The translations under genes were made by a program, and so were the position numbers. DNA of 64,000 bases, taken from Sporosarcina ureae (GTDB lineage: Bacteria; Bacillota; Bacilli; Bacillales_A; Planococcaceae). The notes under the pieces are model-generated. The model worked only from the letters and a program-made list of their open reading frames with translations. It searched no databases and had not been told where the DNA came from. The stretch lies in NCBI RefSeq assembly GCF_002109325.1, contig NZ_CP015348.1, forward strand, positions 647,501-711,500, given 5' to 3'. Positions 51,129 through 60,314 of this stretch are shown here, piece after piece. Each line of letters begins with the position of its first letter. Position 1 is the stretch's first letter.

Positions 51129-52292
51129 TTGAATTTACGTGTATTATTATTGGCTATTTCAGCTATAACAGTAGGACTGGTAGAGTTGGTAGTCGGAGGC
51201 ATACTGCCAGTGATTGCAGAGGACTTACATGTCTCGATTGCAACCGGGGGTCAGTTAATCACAATTTTCGCACTGGTGTATGCAGTGGCGGGACCTGTGT
51301 TATTATCATTCACTGCGAAAGTGGAGCGAAAGAAATTATATTTACTTACGCTTTTTGTATTCTTAATAGGTAACATCCTAACGTATTTGAGCCCAACGTT
51401 CGGCTTGATGATGGCTGCACGCATATTAACTGCAGCAAGCGCAGCACTCGTCATTGTCTTGTCGTTGACGATTACGGCGCGTATGGTTGAACCTCGAATC
51501 CGAGCGAAGTCACTTGGCTATATTTATATGGGGATCAGTTCATCGCTTGTGCTCGGTGTGCCAATTGGGATCGTCATAACAAATGCTTTTGGATGGCGTT
51601 CTGTATTCCTAGGAATCTCTATAATGACCATCATTTCGATTATTTTGATTGCCAAGTTTTTCGAGAAGATTCCTACAGGCGATGTACAACCACTTTCTGT
51701 ACAAATTAAAGCATTGGCGAATAAAAAAATATTCTTTGCTCATATGGCAACGATGTTTATGCTAGCCGGTCATTACACCGTGTATGCATACTTCACTCCG
51801 TTCCTTGAGACAACAATGAAATTAAGTCCTTACTGGATTAGTGTCTTCTACTTCCTATTCGGATTGGCTGCAGTTGCAGGCGGAGCATTCGGTGGAGGGT
51901 TGGCAACACGGCTTGGTTCTAAGAAAAGTATTTTAATCATTCTTGGCGCGTTTGCTATTAGCTTATTCGCCCTTCCCTACTCTACGTTTTCGATTCCGCT
52001 ATTCATCATTTTCATGATGGTTTGGGGTGGATTGAGTTGGGCGTTGGCACCTGCACAACAAGATTATATTATTCAAAGTGATCCTGTTACGTCCGACGTT
52101 CACCAGAGTTTCAACAACTCGGCTCTGCAAGTCGGAATCGCGCTTGGTTCGGGTGTCGGTGGTGTCGTATACAGTCAGACAGGTACCGTAACAAATATGC
52201 CTGCTGTTGGCGGTATCCTTGTCATCATTGCGTTCATATGTGCAGCTATCTCACTTTCAATGGCCGTAAAGACTCGTCAAGCAACTGTATAA
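51129..52292 (+). CDS. pbuE: Purine base/nucleoside efflux pump PbuE (MFS)
   Basis: 387 residues, almost the same length as Bacillus PbuE (388). It opens LNLRVLLLAISAITVGLVEL; LVVGGILPVIAEDL, the hallmark start, and the conserved WGGLSWALAPAQQDYIIQ and SFNNSALQVGIALGSGVGGV follow. Twelve helices. It exports adenine, hypoxanthine and analogues by proton antiport. The start is TTG 51129, five bases after AGGAGGAG; the GTG at 51102 precedes that SD and would be wrong. The upstream adenine riboswitch confirms the assignment. Confidence 0.95.
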   Translation: MNLRVLLLAISAITVGLVELVVGGILPVIAEDLHVSIATGGQLITIFALVYAVAGPVLLSFTAKVERKKLYLLTLFVFLIGNILTYLSPTFGLMMAARILTAASAALVIVLSLTITARMVEPRIRAKSLGYIYMGISSSLVLGVPIGIVITNAFGWRSVFLGISIMTIISIILIAKFFEKIPTGDVQPLSVQIKALANKKIFFAHMATMFMLAGHYTVYAYFTPFLETTMKLSPYWISVFYFLFGLAAVAGGAFGGGLATRLGSKKSILIILGAFAISLFALPYSTFSIPLFIIFMMVWGGLSWALAPAQQDYIIQSDPVTSDVHQSFNNSALQVGIALGSGVGGVVYSQTGTVTNMPAVGGILVIIAFICAAISLSMAVKTRQATV

Positions 52293-52301
52293 TCATGTAG
52301 A

Positions 52302-52333
52302 ATGGAGTGAACTCGTTACAGAGTTCACTCCAT
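52302..52333 (+). terminator. Hairpin after pbuE
   Basis: ATGGAGTGAACTC (52302-52314) pairs perfectly with GAGTTCACTCCAT (52321-52333). The following sequence is only moderately T-rich, so it may be a weak terminator or a 3' stabilising hairpin. Confidence 0.5.
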
Positions 52334-52356
52334 ATTTAATGAAACGAGGGATGCTT

Positions 52357-52674
52357 ATGCTCGGTCTGCTACTCGATGTTGTCATTCTGCTTGCATTTAT
52401 TGTGTACGGTATTGCTCTTTGGCATGGTAAAGGCGCAGCTCTGCTTACAGGTTATAATACGATGTCTAGTGAGAAAAGGATGCAACTAAACGAACGTGCA
52501 TTATTCAAGTTTATAGCAAAGATTATGTTCACTTTAAGTTTTTGTGTCGGTTTATTCGCAGTGAGTGAACTGCTAGGAGAAGATATATATTTCATAGTGG
52601 GACTATCACTTTTCGTGATAGTACTCGGTTTTGCATGGATTTACGCAAATACAGGAAATCGATTTAAAAAATAA
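52357..52674 (+). CDS. DUF3784 small membrane protein
   Basis: About 105 residues with three hydrophobic helices. The motif GKGAALLTGYNTMSSEKR after the first helix is the DUF3784 signature (GKGaxLIxGYNTMxxxE). Function unknown. I prefer the ATG at 52357 (GAGGG 7 nt upstream) to that at 52339. It starts a short run of small genes (52357-53195) on one strand. Confidence 0.82.
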   Translation: MLGLLLDVVILLAFIVYGIALWHGKGAALLTGYNTMSSEKRMQLNERALFKFIAKIMFTLSFCVGLFAVSELLGEDIYFIVGLSLFVIVLGFAWIYANTGNRFKK

Positions 52675-52689
52675 GGCAGGTGTTGAACA

Positions 52690-52935
52690 ATGGTTAGAAG
52701 ACGTGGTATTTATGAAATTGAAGTACTAAGCATGCCGCTTCAGTGTACACTTTGCGGTGGCACAACGTTTATTCACCGAGAAGTGTACATGGATGTAGAA
52801 CCCACATCCAAAGAAGTACCTGCTCGCCTAACATTACAATCTTTTGCTTGTGAAGTATGTAGTACAACGCAGTTGATTCAAGAACAGTCGCATCATGACG
52901 AACCAAATATTGTCTATATCGAGGTGGATGCATGA
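52690..52935 (+). CDS. Small zinc-ribbon-like protein, first of a tandem pair
   Basis: 81 residues. Two Cys pairs, CTLC (about 19-22) and CEVC (about 54-57), frame a beta-rich centre, as in zinc ribbons; no other domain. The stop overlaps the next start (ATGATG at 52932), and that protein has the same layout. Probably a zinc-bound accessory or regulatory protein; no family name recognised. Confidence 0.65.
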   Translation: MVRRRGIYEIEVLSMPLQCTLCGGTTFIHREVYMDVEPTSKEVPARLTLQSFACEVCSTTQLIQEQSHHDEPNIVYIEVDA

Positions 52936-53195
52936 TGGTAGAAGAACTAGAAAGCGTTAGAAGCCATATAACAATTTTAGACTATCTGCTTATTTGTCGT
53001 CTTTGTACGCATGATAAATTTATCCCCTATCGAACCGTATCAAACGTGGAAGAACCGGGAGTTGGTGTGTTATCAATTGGCTATTCCGCAGTATGTGATC
53101 GATGTGGTTGTGTGACGGAGTTTGGTGATCCCAGTCATCCAAGTGAAGATGGTATGGATTATATATGGGCTCTTAAACAAACAATAGTACAGTAG
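52932..53195 (+). CDS. Small zinc-ribbon-like protein, second of a tandem pair
   Basis: 87 residues with CRLC (about 22-25) and CDRC (about 55-58), matching the spacing in the gene directly upstream, so the two are likely ancient duplicates. The C-terminal DPSHPSEDGMDY is acidic. It is translationally coupled to the upstream gene through a 4-bp overlap. Function unknown. Confidence 0.65.
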   Translation: MMVEELESVRSHITILDYLLICRLCTHDKFIPYRTVSNVEEPGVGVLSIGYSAVCDRCGCVTEFGDPSHPSEDGMDYIWALKQTIVQ

Positions 53196-53200
53196 AATTT

Positions 53201-53236
53201 AAAAAACGCTCCGTATAAGGAAGCGCTTTTCTTTTG
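53201..53236. terminator. Terminator between the zinc-ribbon pair and the next gene
   Basis: AAAAAACGCTCC (53201-53212) pairs imperfectly with GGAAGCGCTTTT (53219-53230), A-run before and T-run after. It serves both converging genes. Confidence 0.55.
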
Positions 53237-53755
53237 CTATGAGACTTCCCCAATTCGCACCATCATGTCCAGTACACTTTCTAGGAATGCATCGATTTCA
53301 CACATATGTTCTTCCGTCAATTTCGGTTTAAATTGAATACGTACACGATTCATCAAGCCTGGCTCTGTTTGTTCATATCGAAAACTAAGTGTTTGCGTAT
53401 AACTAATATCGTTTTCCCAAACTGTACGAAGGATACTCGCAATTTCCTCACATTCCCTATCTACATCAGAAATGAATGTGCGAACGAGGAGCGTTAGCGT
53501 GCAACCCGGCTCCGTTTCTTCAACTTCGAGTATTTCATTCGCAAGTTCCTTAAGGGATGAACTCAAAGTGAGATCCACGATGACTGACGGATATCCGACT
53601 TTTGAAAAACGAATCGTAAATTCTCTTGCCATAATAGCTAAATCCAATTGATCTTTACGATTTAAAATATGGACTGTTTGTTCTAGATTGTCCAAGTCAT
53701 AAATTTGATTTTCAAATGCCACTCTTAAATTTTCAAATACAGTTGGATCGTACAT
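53237..53755 (-). CDS. Conserved hypothetical cytoplasmic protein
   Basis: 172 residues, acidic, no signal peptide or membrane segment; regular alpha/beta pattern (FENLRVAFENQIYDLDNLEQ, helical C-terminus EEHMCEIDAFLESVLDMMVRI). GGGAGG is 7 nt before the ATG, so expression is likely. I do not recognise a family. It is monocistronic and divergent from a 42-residue small gene. Confidence 0.7.
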   Translation of the reverse strand: MYDPTVFENLRVAFENQIYDLDNLEQTVHILNRKDQLDLAIMAREFTIRFSKVGYPSVIVDLTLSSSLKELANEILEVEETEPGCTLTLLVRTFISDVDRECEEIASILRTVWENDISYTQTLSFRYEQTEPGLMNRVRIQFKPKLTEEHMCEIDAFLESVLDMMVRIGEVS

Positions 53756-53838
53756 AGCGTGGCCTCCCCATCTCTTATATGTATAGATTTTTTCAATAAA
53801 GCCACCTTATATGCAAATCGTGAAGGGAGGTTATGTGT

Positions 53839-53967
53839 ATGACAAACAAAGCCGCTTCGATTGCAAAGTTAAACGCGGAGGAATTACATGCTTTACACCA
53901 CCTGGAAAACAAACTAGGTGTGACACTCGTTGCGTATGAGAGTACTATCTCAAAAAACACGAAATAA
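53839..53967 (+). CDS. Small hypothetical protein, 42 aa
   Basis: The ATG at 53839 has GGGAGG 8 nt upstream. The frame encodes MTNKAASIAKLNAEELHALH, then HLENKLGVTLVAYEST and a short tail. It is hydrophilic with one predicted amphipathic helix and resembles short cytoplasmic Bacillus proteins of unknown function. A terminator hairpin follows five bases after the stop. The SD and terminator support a real short gene. Confidence 0.7.
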   Translation: MTNKAASIAKLNAEELHALHHLENKLGVTLVAYESTISKNTK

Positions 53968-53971
53968 TAGT

Positions 53972-54012
53972 GAAGTGGTACTTTCTATTACAGAGAGCAC
54001 CACTTCTTTGTT
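53972..54012 (+). terminator. Terminator of the 42-aa gene
   Basis: GAAGTGGT (53972-53979) pairs with ACCACTTC (53999-54006), then TTTGTTT. Further pairing (CTTTC/GAGAG) is possible in the loop. Confidence 0.65.
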
Positions 54013-54023
54013 TGAAATAAAAA

Positions 54024-54401
54024 TTAAACACAAACGGTTGCTAATATTTTTTGAATATCATAAATGGCTTGATCTTTTCTAAATTGTTTTTGGATTTGTG
54101 GAGTCTCGGAACTTGATATCCAGATTTTCAATTCCGCATCCATATCGAACGTACCTGCAGTTTCCACACTGAAGTGAGAGATACTTTTAAAAGGTACCGA
54201 ATGGTATTCCACTTTCTTTCCTGTGATGCCTTGCTTATCGACTAAAATTAATCGCGTTTTCGTAAATACAATTAAATCACGGACAAGCTTAAATGCCGCT
54301 TCCACATCTTCGCTATCTGCCAAAATCATGTTCAGTTCTTTCTTCACTTCTACATTGTTTACAGCAGAAGCATTTCCTAATAGCGCATCAAATAGTCCCA
54401 T
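54024..54401 (-). CDS. Bacterial PH-domain protein (bPH_1, DUF1696 type)
   Basis: 125 residues of a single bacterial pleckstrin-homology fold: LVRDLIVFTKTRLILVDKQGITGKKVEYHSVPFKSISHFSVETAG, ending with a helix (DQAIYDIQKILATVC). The family (bPH_1) occurs as a cytoplasmic oligomer of unknown role. AGGGGAA precedes the ATG. Monocistronic. Confidence 0.85.
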   Translation of the reverse strand: MGLFDALLGNASAVNNVEVKKELNMILADSEDVEAAFKLVRDLIVFTKTRLILVDKQGITGKKVEYHSVPFKSISHFSVETAGTFDMDAELKIWISSSETPQIQKQFRKDQAIYDIQKILATVCV

Positions 54402-54543
54402 ACAATTATTCCCCTTTTCGATATAGTTTTGTCTAAAACGTCACCATACACTGCCGTTGGGGATATCAATGGTTTTCTATCTCATACGGAAGTGTTCATT
54501 CAGAATAGTTTACCATGTTGCAGGAGAATAGGATAGAAATAGT

Positions 54544-54589
54544 AAAAAACTGGCCATGCAGTGTCAAATTGATCACTTCGCATGGCCAG
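54544..54589 (-). terminator. Terminator of the fruRKA operon
   Basis: CTGGCCATGC (54550-54559) pairs with GCATGGCCAG (54580-54589), with inner GTG/CAC. The reverse strand runs into TTTTTT. Confidence 0.93.
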
Positions 54590-54614
54590 CTCTTATTAAT
54601 TATATAACTCAAAA

Positions 54615-56522
54615 TTAAGCGGGCTTCTTCCGTAACATTCCTGCAAGTAGTCCAGTAATGATAGAACCCACGACAATTGCTAAAGCGTAAAGCACAATCT
54701 TGCTAATTCCACCTTCGACGAGACCCATGACGAAGATTCCACCATGTGGTGCACGCAAGGAGATATCAAAAGCCATCGTCAGTGCACCTGCCGTCGCTGC
54801 CCCTACTACGGCAGCGGGAATAACACGCAATGGGTCAGCTGCTGCAAACGGAATGACACCTTCTGTTATGAAGCAAGCGCCCAGCACATACGCTGTTTTA
54901 CCAGCCTCGCGCTCAGTTTTTGTATAACGATTCTTAAATAATGTAGTCGCTATGGCCATCCCAAGCGGTGGTACCATACCGCCAGCCATTACAGCCGCAA
55001 TAAATTGGAAGTTTTGTGCGTCAAGCATCGCAATACCGAATGTGTACGCTGCTTTATTAATGGGTCCACCCATATCCACAGCCATCATTCCACCAATGAT
55101 TAAACCAACCAAAATTTGATTTGTCCCACCCATTCCTTCAAGGAAAGTAGAGAATCCTGTGTATAGCTTAGCCAACTGTGGATTGATGACCAACATGATT
55201 AATCCTGTCGCTGCAATACTGAAAACCGGATAAAACAGTACTGGCTTTAACCCTTCCAATGAATTAGGCAAACGCGCAAACAGTTTTTTGACGAGTAATG
55301 TAATATATCCTGCCAAGAATCCAGCGATTAATCCCCCTAAAAATCCTGAACCGCCGTCTGCTCCATCCACACCTGAAACTGTAACAGCAATCAAACCGCC
55401 AATCATACCAGGAGCAAAACCAGGTCGATCCGCTATACTTGAAGCAATGAAACCAGCCAATACAGGAACCATCAGGAAGAATGCTTTCCCACCGCCTATA
55501 GTGTTAAGCATGGCTGCAAAAGCATTATATTCAGGACTGTCAGGATTGGATGATTCAATTCCCCAAAAGAAAGAGAGCGCTATCAATATTCCCCCACCGA
55601 CAACGAATGGTAGCATGTTGGATACGCCATTCATCAAATGCTTATAAAAACCGCTTTTCTTTTCCCCTGATGATGTATCTTCCTGACCTTTTTCAGGTTG
55701 ATAAATCGGTGCATCTTTTTGAATCGCTCTGTCCAATAACGCATCGGTTTCATAGATCGCATCCCCGACTTTCGTCTGGATCACATGTTTACCAGCGAAT
55801 CGTGCCATTTCGACTTTGGTATCTGCCGCGACAATAATGGTGTCTGCCTCCGCAATTTCTGCATCTGTTAATCTATTCTTCACACCTGATGAACCGTTTG
55901 TTTCGACTTTCAAAGAAAGACCACGTTCTTTTGCTCTCTCATTCAGTTTTTCAGCAGCCATATACGTATGTGCAATTCCTGTTGGACACGCAGTGACCGC
56001 TAGCAGACGTACAGTTGACTTCTCTTCTTGAGTTGTTTGAACTTCTTCCACGGATTCCTCATCTAATTCCGATTCCTTCTCATTAACAGCTTGCAAAACG
56101 TCCGCCGCTGTTTGTGCAGACAAGATTTTGTCGCGGAATGACGTATCCATCAAGAATGTAGCCAATCTAGACAGTGCATCCAAATGATCGTTGTTAGCCC
56201 CTTCACTCGCAGCAATCATGAAAAACAAGTGTGCAGGTTGACTATCAAGCGATTCAAAATCTATTCCTTCAATAGATCGACCAAACGCGATAGCAGGTGT
56301 TTGCACCGCAGCTGACTTCGCATGCGGGATAGCAATTCCTTCTCCAATCCCCGTTGTACTCTGACTCTCACGTTGTAGAATATCATTTGTAAATTGTTCT
56401 TTATCACGCAGATTCCCCGCATCATGTAGCTGCTGGATCAGTTCTGTTAGGACCGCTTCTTTGGAGCTGGAATGCAAATGCAAATTAATTGTCTTTTCCG
56501 TCAAGAGTTGTGTAATTTTCAT
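54615..56522 (-). CDS. fruA: PTS fructose transporter subunit IIABC
   Basis: 635 residues with three PTS domains in order: IIA (about 1-150; phospho-His in GEGIAIPHAKS), IIB (about 172-270; phospho-Cys in AVTACPTGIAHTYMAAEKL), and the IIC membrane domain (about 290-630, around nine helices). It imports fructose as fructose-1-phosphate, with phosphate from HPr. It is the last gene of fruR-fruK-fruA. AAGAGGTG is before the ATG. Confidence 0.95.
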   Translation of the reverse strand: MKITQLLTEKTINLHLHSSSKEAVLTELIQQLHDAGNLRDKEQFTNDILQRESQSTTGIGEGIAIPHAKSAAVQTPAIAFGRSIEGIDFESLDSQPAHLFFMIAASEGANNDHLDALSRLATFLMDTSFRDKILSAQTAADVLQAVNEKESELDEESVEEVQTTQEEKSTVRLLAVTACPTGIAHTYMAAEKLNERAKERGLSLKVETNGSSGVKNRLTDAEIAEADTIIVAADTKVEMARFAGKHVIQTKVGDAIYETDALLDRAIQKDAPIYQPEKGQEDTSSGEKKSGFYKHLMNGVSNMLPFVVGGGILIALSFFWGIESSNPDSPEYNAFAAMLNTIGGGKAFFLMVPVLAGFIASSIADRPGFAPGMIGGLIAVTVSGVDGADGGSGFLGGLIAGFLAGYITLLVKKLFARLPNSLEGLKPVLFYPVFSIAATGLIMLVINPQLAKLYTGFSTFLEGMGGTNQILVGLIIGGMMAVDMGGPINKAAYTFGIAMLDAQNFQFIAAVMAGGMVPPLGMAIATTLFKNRYTKTEREAGKTAYVLGACFITEGVIPFAAADPLRVIPAAVVGAATAGALTMAFDISLRAPHGGIFVMGLVEGGISKIVLYALAIVVGSIITGLLAGMLRKKPA

Positions 56523-56538
56523 AAAATAGCACCTCTTC

Positions 56539-57453
56539 CTATTGTTTGCTAATAATCACTTGACTTACTAACGATTCAACATCTTCTTTTTTACATAAAT
56601 CAGATTGGAAAGCAGTGGCACTCCCGCTTGCTACGCCATATCTAAATGCTTTTTCTGCACAACCATCCTGAGAATAAGACGCAATAAAACCCGATACTAG
56701 TGAATCTCCTGCACCTACTGAATTAACTAGCTTTCCTTTTGGTACAGTGGCAAACAATGTTTCTTCGTCAGATACATAGAGCGCACCTTCCCCACCCATC
56801 GACACTACAACATGTTGAATTCCGTCACCGATTAATTCTTTAGCGTAAACAATCGCTTCTTCTTTACTGTGTATAGTCTTACCAACCAATTCTTCAAGTT
56901 CTTGCACATTGGGTTTGATGAAGAAAGGTTTGATTATTTCCATAATCTGTTTCAAAGCTGGTCCTGACGTATCAACTACCAGCTTCACTTTATTTTGTTC
57001 ACAATATGCTGCAAGTTCTAATAAAAAAGATGAAGGTAACGAGGCTGGTATCCTTCCTGCAATTATCAACCAGTCTTCTTCTGATAAGCGTCCAATTCGC
57101 TCGATAAGGCTTTGAATATTCTGTTCATTCAATTCAGGCCCCGGTCCATTTAATTCTGTTTCTTCGGTAGATTTGATCTTCACATTAATTCGAGTGTTTT
57201 CTGGTGTCCGAATAAAATCCGTTTTTACTCCTTCATCTCGTAAAAAGTTCTCGATATAATCTCCTGTGAAACCGCCAATGAAGCCCCCCGCTATAGTATC
57301 TACACCTAGTCTTTTGACTACCCTCGATACGTTTATACCTTTTCCTCCAGGGTAATAATATACTTCATTTGAACGATTTAGTTCTCCAAGCTCAAAAGCG
57401 GGTATATAGGTGGTATAGTCCACTGATGGCATGAATGTACATGTATAAATCAT
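56539..57453 (-). CDS. fruK: 1-phosphofructokinase
   Basis: 304 residues, PfkB/ribokinase fold. YYPGGKGINVSRVVKRLG (substrate Gly-Gly motif), GFTGDYIENFL and the C-terminal NSVGAGDSLVSGFIASYS with the catalytic Asp identify FruK. It converts fructose-1-phosphate from FruA into fructose-1,6-bisphosphate. The ATG at 57453 overlaps the fruR stop as ATGA; 16 bp separate it from fruA. Confidence 0.94.
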   Translation of the reverse strand: MIYTCTFMPSVDYTTYIPAFELGELNRSNEVYYYPGGKGINVSRVVKRLGVDTIAGGFIGGFTGDYIENFLRDEGVKTDFIRTPENTRINVKIKSTEETELNGPGPELNEQNIQSLIERIGRLSEEDWLIIAGRIPASLPSSFLLELAAYCEQNKVKLVVDTSGPALKQIMEIIKPFFIKPNVQELEELVGKTIHSKEEAIVYAKELIGDGIQHVVVSMGGEGALYVSDEETLFATVPKGKLVNSVGAGDSLVSGFIASYSQDGCAEKAFRYGVASGSATAFQSDLCKKEDVESLVSQVIISKQ

Positions 57454-58202
57454 TTCTGTACCACCTTTACTAACGTTTTTTCTTCTAGTTCATTCAAGAT
57501 CTCGTCTGGTAATTTATCTATCAGTAATACCGCTTCGTCGATAGATAAAAATTTAATAAAACTACTTTTTCTCAATTTGGAATGATCCGCCACAATGTAC
57601 GTGGTTCTCGATAGCTCAGCTGCCAAACTTTTCACTGATGCTTCATCGGGATCGGGAGTTGTATATCCATTAACAGAGTCCACTCCATTCGTACCGAGAA
57701 AGCATTTATTGAAATGATATTGTTTCAAAGATGTCATTGCCTGTTGCCCTACAAGTGCACCTGTTGACGCTTTGACATACCCTCCAATTAAATAAGAGGA
57801 AATACCATGCTCAGTTAGTGATTCCACATGTGTCAGTCCATTTGTTACAACCGTTATATTACGGTCTCTTAGAAAAGGGATCATTTGATACGTAGTTGTA
57901 CCTGCGTCTAGATAAATAAAATCTCCATCCTTTACTAGGTCCGCAGCCAATGAAGCAATTTGAACTTTTTCTGCCAAATACTTTTCTGACTTCGCTGAGA
58001 TGCTAAGTTCCTGCATATCCCGATCTGGCATTGTAGCTCCACCATGAATACGCTGAAGTTTATTAAGTGTTTCAAGTTCAGTTAAATCTCTTCGAATGGT
58101 AGATTCCGATGCGCTGGTTGCTTCTACTAATTCTGAGATCTTTACTGTTTTATGAGTAGCTAATTTATTTAAAATCAATTCAAACCGTTCATTTGTCAGC
58201 AT
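57450..58202 (-). CDS. fruR: DeoR-family repressor of the fructose operon
   Basis: About 250 residues from the ATG at 58202 (AAGGTGGG upstream). N-terminal HTH: ERFELILNKLATHKTVKISELVEATSASESTIRRDLTEL; C-terminal sugar-phosphate sensor (DeoRC, about 75-235; DAGTTTYQMIPFL, TNGLTHVESL, LGTNGVD). It likely binds fructose-1-phosphate or fructose-1,6-bisphosphate and releases DNA. Divergent from ptsHI; a phased repeat array in the intergenic region is the candidate operator. Confidence 0.92.
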   Translation of the reverse strand: MLTNERFELILNKLATHKTVKISELVEATSASESTIRRDLTELETLNKLQRIHGGATMPDRDMQELSISAKSEKYLAEKVQIASLAADLVKDGDFIYLDAGTTTYQMIPFLRDRNITVVTNGLTHVESLTEHGISSYLIGGYVKASTGALVGQQAMTSLKQYHFNKCFLGTNGVDSVNGYTTPDPDEASVKSLAAELSRTTYIVADHSKLRKSSFIKFLSIDEAVLLIDKLPDEILNELEEKTLVKVVQK

Positions 58203-58239
58203 ATGCAACCCACCTTCTCTATCAATAACACCATATTAC

Positions 58240-58268
58240 TTGAATTATTCAATAAAATCCATCATAAT
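58240..58268 (+). promoter_or_regulatory. Probable promoter of ptsHI
   Basis: TTGAAT (58240-58245) and CATAAT (58263-58268) at 17 bp. The -10 overlaps the first unit of the 10-bp phased repeat array that follows. Confidence 0.5.
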
Positions 58269-58309
58269 CATTCATAAGCAGTCAAAAACATTCAAAACAA
58301 TTCATAGGA
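58260..58309. repeat. Five 10-bp phased repeats between fruR and ptsH
   Basis: Units starting at 58260, 58270, 58280, 58290 and 58300 all carry TCA at the same phase (62-64, 72-74, 82-84, 92-94, 102-104). The best-conserved four read ATTCATAAGC, AGTCAAAAAC, ATTCAAAACA, ATTCATAGGA. The helical period places all units on one DNA face, as expected for a cooperative DeoR-type operator. The array ends at the SD of ptsH. Confidence 0.7.
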
Positions 58310-58319
58310 GGTTTTCGTA

Positions 58320-58586
58320 ATGATAAAAAAACAATTCATATTCAGCAATGGTGAAGGGCTTCACGCTCGTCCAGCCGCCCAATTGGTCGCTGCTGCTACC
58401 CCTTTTAAATCAGAACTTTCACTTGAGTATAAAGAAAAAAAGGTAAATCTAAAATCTATTCTTGGTGTGATGTCACTTGGCGTCGCTGGAGGATCTACAA
58501 TTACATTGATTGCGGATGGTGAAGATGAAATAGACGCGATGAACAAGCTGGAGGAATTATTACGATCTGAAGGCGCAGAAGACTAA
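58320..58586 (+). CDS. ptsH: Phosphocarrier protein HPr
   Basis: 88 residues. The phosphorylatable His is in [11 protein letters not shown] (His 15) and the regulatory Ser is in [12 protein letters not shown] (Ser 46), so HPr kinase control of CcpA is possible. It relays phosphate from enzyme I to FruA and other PTS permeases. AGGAGG is 8 nt before the ATG. The stop overlaps ptsI by one base. Confidence 0.93.
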   Translation: MIKKQFIFSNGEGLHARPAAQLVAAATPFKSELSLEYKEKKVNLKSILGVMSLGVAGGSTITLIADGEDEIDAMNKLEELLRSEGAED

Positions 58587-60301
58587 TGACAAAGATCCTT
58601 CAGGGCATCGCAGCCTCCAATGGTATTTCTATCGCCAAAGCCTTTCGTCTAGAAAATGCGGAGTTGACTGTACTGAAGGAATCCATTTCAGACGTGTCAA
58701 CAGAGATAGATCGTCTACAAAACGCTCTTTCTCATTCCCGATCAGAATTGACGACGATTCAGAAACAGACACAAGAAAAGTTCGGTGAACAGGAAGCAGC
58801 TATTTTCAGTGCACATGTACTTGTTCTCGACGATCCAGAATTACGCACAGCTATTACAGATACAATCCAGACGCAACACGTAAACGCCGAATATGCAGTA
58901 CAAGAAGCGGCAAACTTATATGTTTCAATTTTCGAAGCGATGGATGATCCATATATGAGAGAACGCGCTGCTGATATTCGGGATGTAACAAAACGAATCC
59001 TTTCCCATTTGCTCGGCGTCAGCATTCAAACGCCCGAAGACATTACGCAAGAGGTCGTCATCATTGCAGAAGACTTGACGCCTTCTCACACTGTTCAACT
59101 GAATCCTGAACTAATTAAAGGTTTCGTAACAGATATTGGGGGTCCTACTTCTCACTCTGCTATTTTAGCGAGAACATTGGAAATTCCAGCCGTTGTCGGA
59201 AGTAAAACCGCAATGGCTATGATTCAAAACGGTGAAATCATTATTGTAGACGGTGAAGCTGGGAAGGTTATTGTAAACCCTGACGCAGAAACATTAGCCG
59301 TTTATCAAGAAAAGCAGCAGGCATTTGCCAAACAAAAAGCCGAATGGCAGTTACTTGCGAATGAGCCTGCTATTACACTTGATGGTCATCGCGTTGAATT
59401 AGCTGGAAATATTGGGACACCCGATGATGTGGAAAATGTCTTGAAAAATGGTGGAGAAGCGATTGGATTATTCCGGACGGAGTTTCTTTACATGGGAAAA
59501 GAACAATTCCCTACCGAAGATGAGCAGTTTGAAGCATATAAAAGCGTGCTAGAGCAAATGAACGGAAGCGCTACCATTGTTCGTACTCTAGACATTGGTG
59601 GAGACAAAGAATTACCGTATTTACAACTTCCACATGAAGCCAATCCATTCTTAGGATTACGAGCAATCCGTCTATGTCTTGATCATGAAGAGATGTTTAG
59701 AACACAGTTACGCGCTTTATTGCGTGCCAGTATATATGGAAACTTGAGGATCATGTTTCCGATGATCGCAACGATTAATGAATTCAGGCAAGCAAAAGAA
59801 CTATTTTTAGACGTAAAGCAACAACTTATTAGTGAAAGAATCGAAGTAAGTGAGACGATTCAACTCGGAATTATGGTTGAAACACCGGCTGTAGCTATTT
59901 TGGCTGATGTATTTGCCAAGGAAGTAGATTTCTTCTCCATTGGTTCAAATGATTTAATTCAGTATACGATGGCTGCTGATCGGATGAATGAGCACGTTTC
60001 TTACCTCTACCAGCCGTATAATCCATCTATTTTACGCTTTATCAAAATGATTATTGATGCGGCTCACAAAGAAGGCAAGATGGTGGGAATGTGTGGAGAA
60101 ATGGCACGTGATGAAACGGCGATTCCTATACTGCTCGGGATGGGATTAGATGAGTTTTCCATGAGTGCATCTTCCATACTTCGTACACGTTCACAAATCC
60201 AGAAACTATCTAAGGTTACCTTAGAAAAACAGATAGATCATATTCTTTCCCTATCTACCGCGGATGAAGTGTTGCACTTCATTAAAAGTCTAGATAGCTA
60301 A
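58586..60301 (+). CDS. ptsI: Phosphoenolpyruvate-protein phosphotransferase (enzyme I)
   Basis: 571 residues. Phospho-His in [12 protein letters not shown] (about 190), PEP-binding [10 protein letters not shown] and [14 protein letters not shown], metal ligands in [18 protein letters not shown], and the catalytic Cys in GMCGEMA (about 500). It transfers phosphate from PEP to HPr. Cotranscribed with ptsH (TAATG overlap) and divergent from fruRKA, rather than next to ptsG as in Bacillus subtilis. Confidence 0.95.
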   Translation: MTKILQGIAASNGISIAKAFRLENAELTVLKESISDVSTEIDRLQNALSHSRSELTTIQKQTQEKFGEQEAAIFSAHVLVLDDPELRTAITDTIQTQHVNAEYAVQEAANLYVSIFEAMDDPYMRERAADIRDVTKRILSHLLGVSIQTPEDITQEVVIIAEDLTPSHTVQLNPELIKGFVTDIGGPTSHSAILARTLEIPAVVGSKTAMAMIQNGEIIIVDGEAGKVIVNPDAETLAVYQEKQQAFAKQKAEWQLLANEPAITLDGHRVELAGNIGTPDDVENVLKNGGEAIGLFRTEFLYMGKEQFPTEDEQFEAYKSVLEQMNGSATIVRTLDIGGDKELPYLQLPHEANPFLGLRAIRLCLDHEEMFRTQLRALLRASIYGNLRIMFPMIATINEFRQAKELFLDVKQQLISERIEVSETIQLGIMVETPAVAILADVFAKEVDFFSIGSNDLIQYTMAADRMNEHVSYLYQPYNPSILRFIKMIIDAAHKEGKMVGMCGEMARDETAIPILLGMGLDEFSMSASSILRTRSQIQKLSKVTLEKQIDHILSLSTADEVLHFIKSLDS

Positions 60302-60314
60302 TACTACGTAATGG

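Noticed and set aside
55288-55647. 119-codon forward frame opposite the FruA IIC domain
   Set aside because: Pro/Ile-rich shadow of membrane-helix codons; no SD and overlaps an unambiguous gene.
58260-58309. CRISPR-like or microsatellite interpretation of the 10-bp repeats
   Set aside because: Units are 10 bp with no spacers, no cas genes; the location at a promoter fits an operator better.
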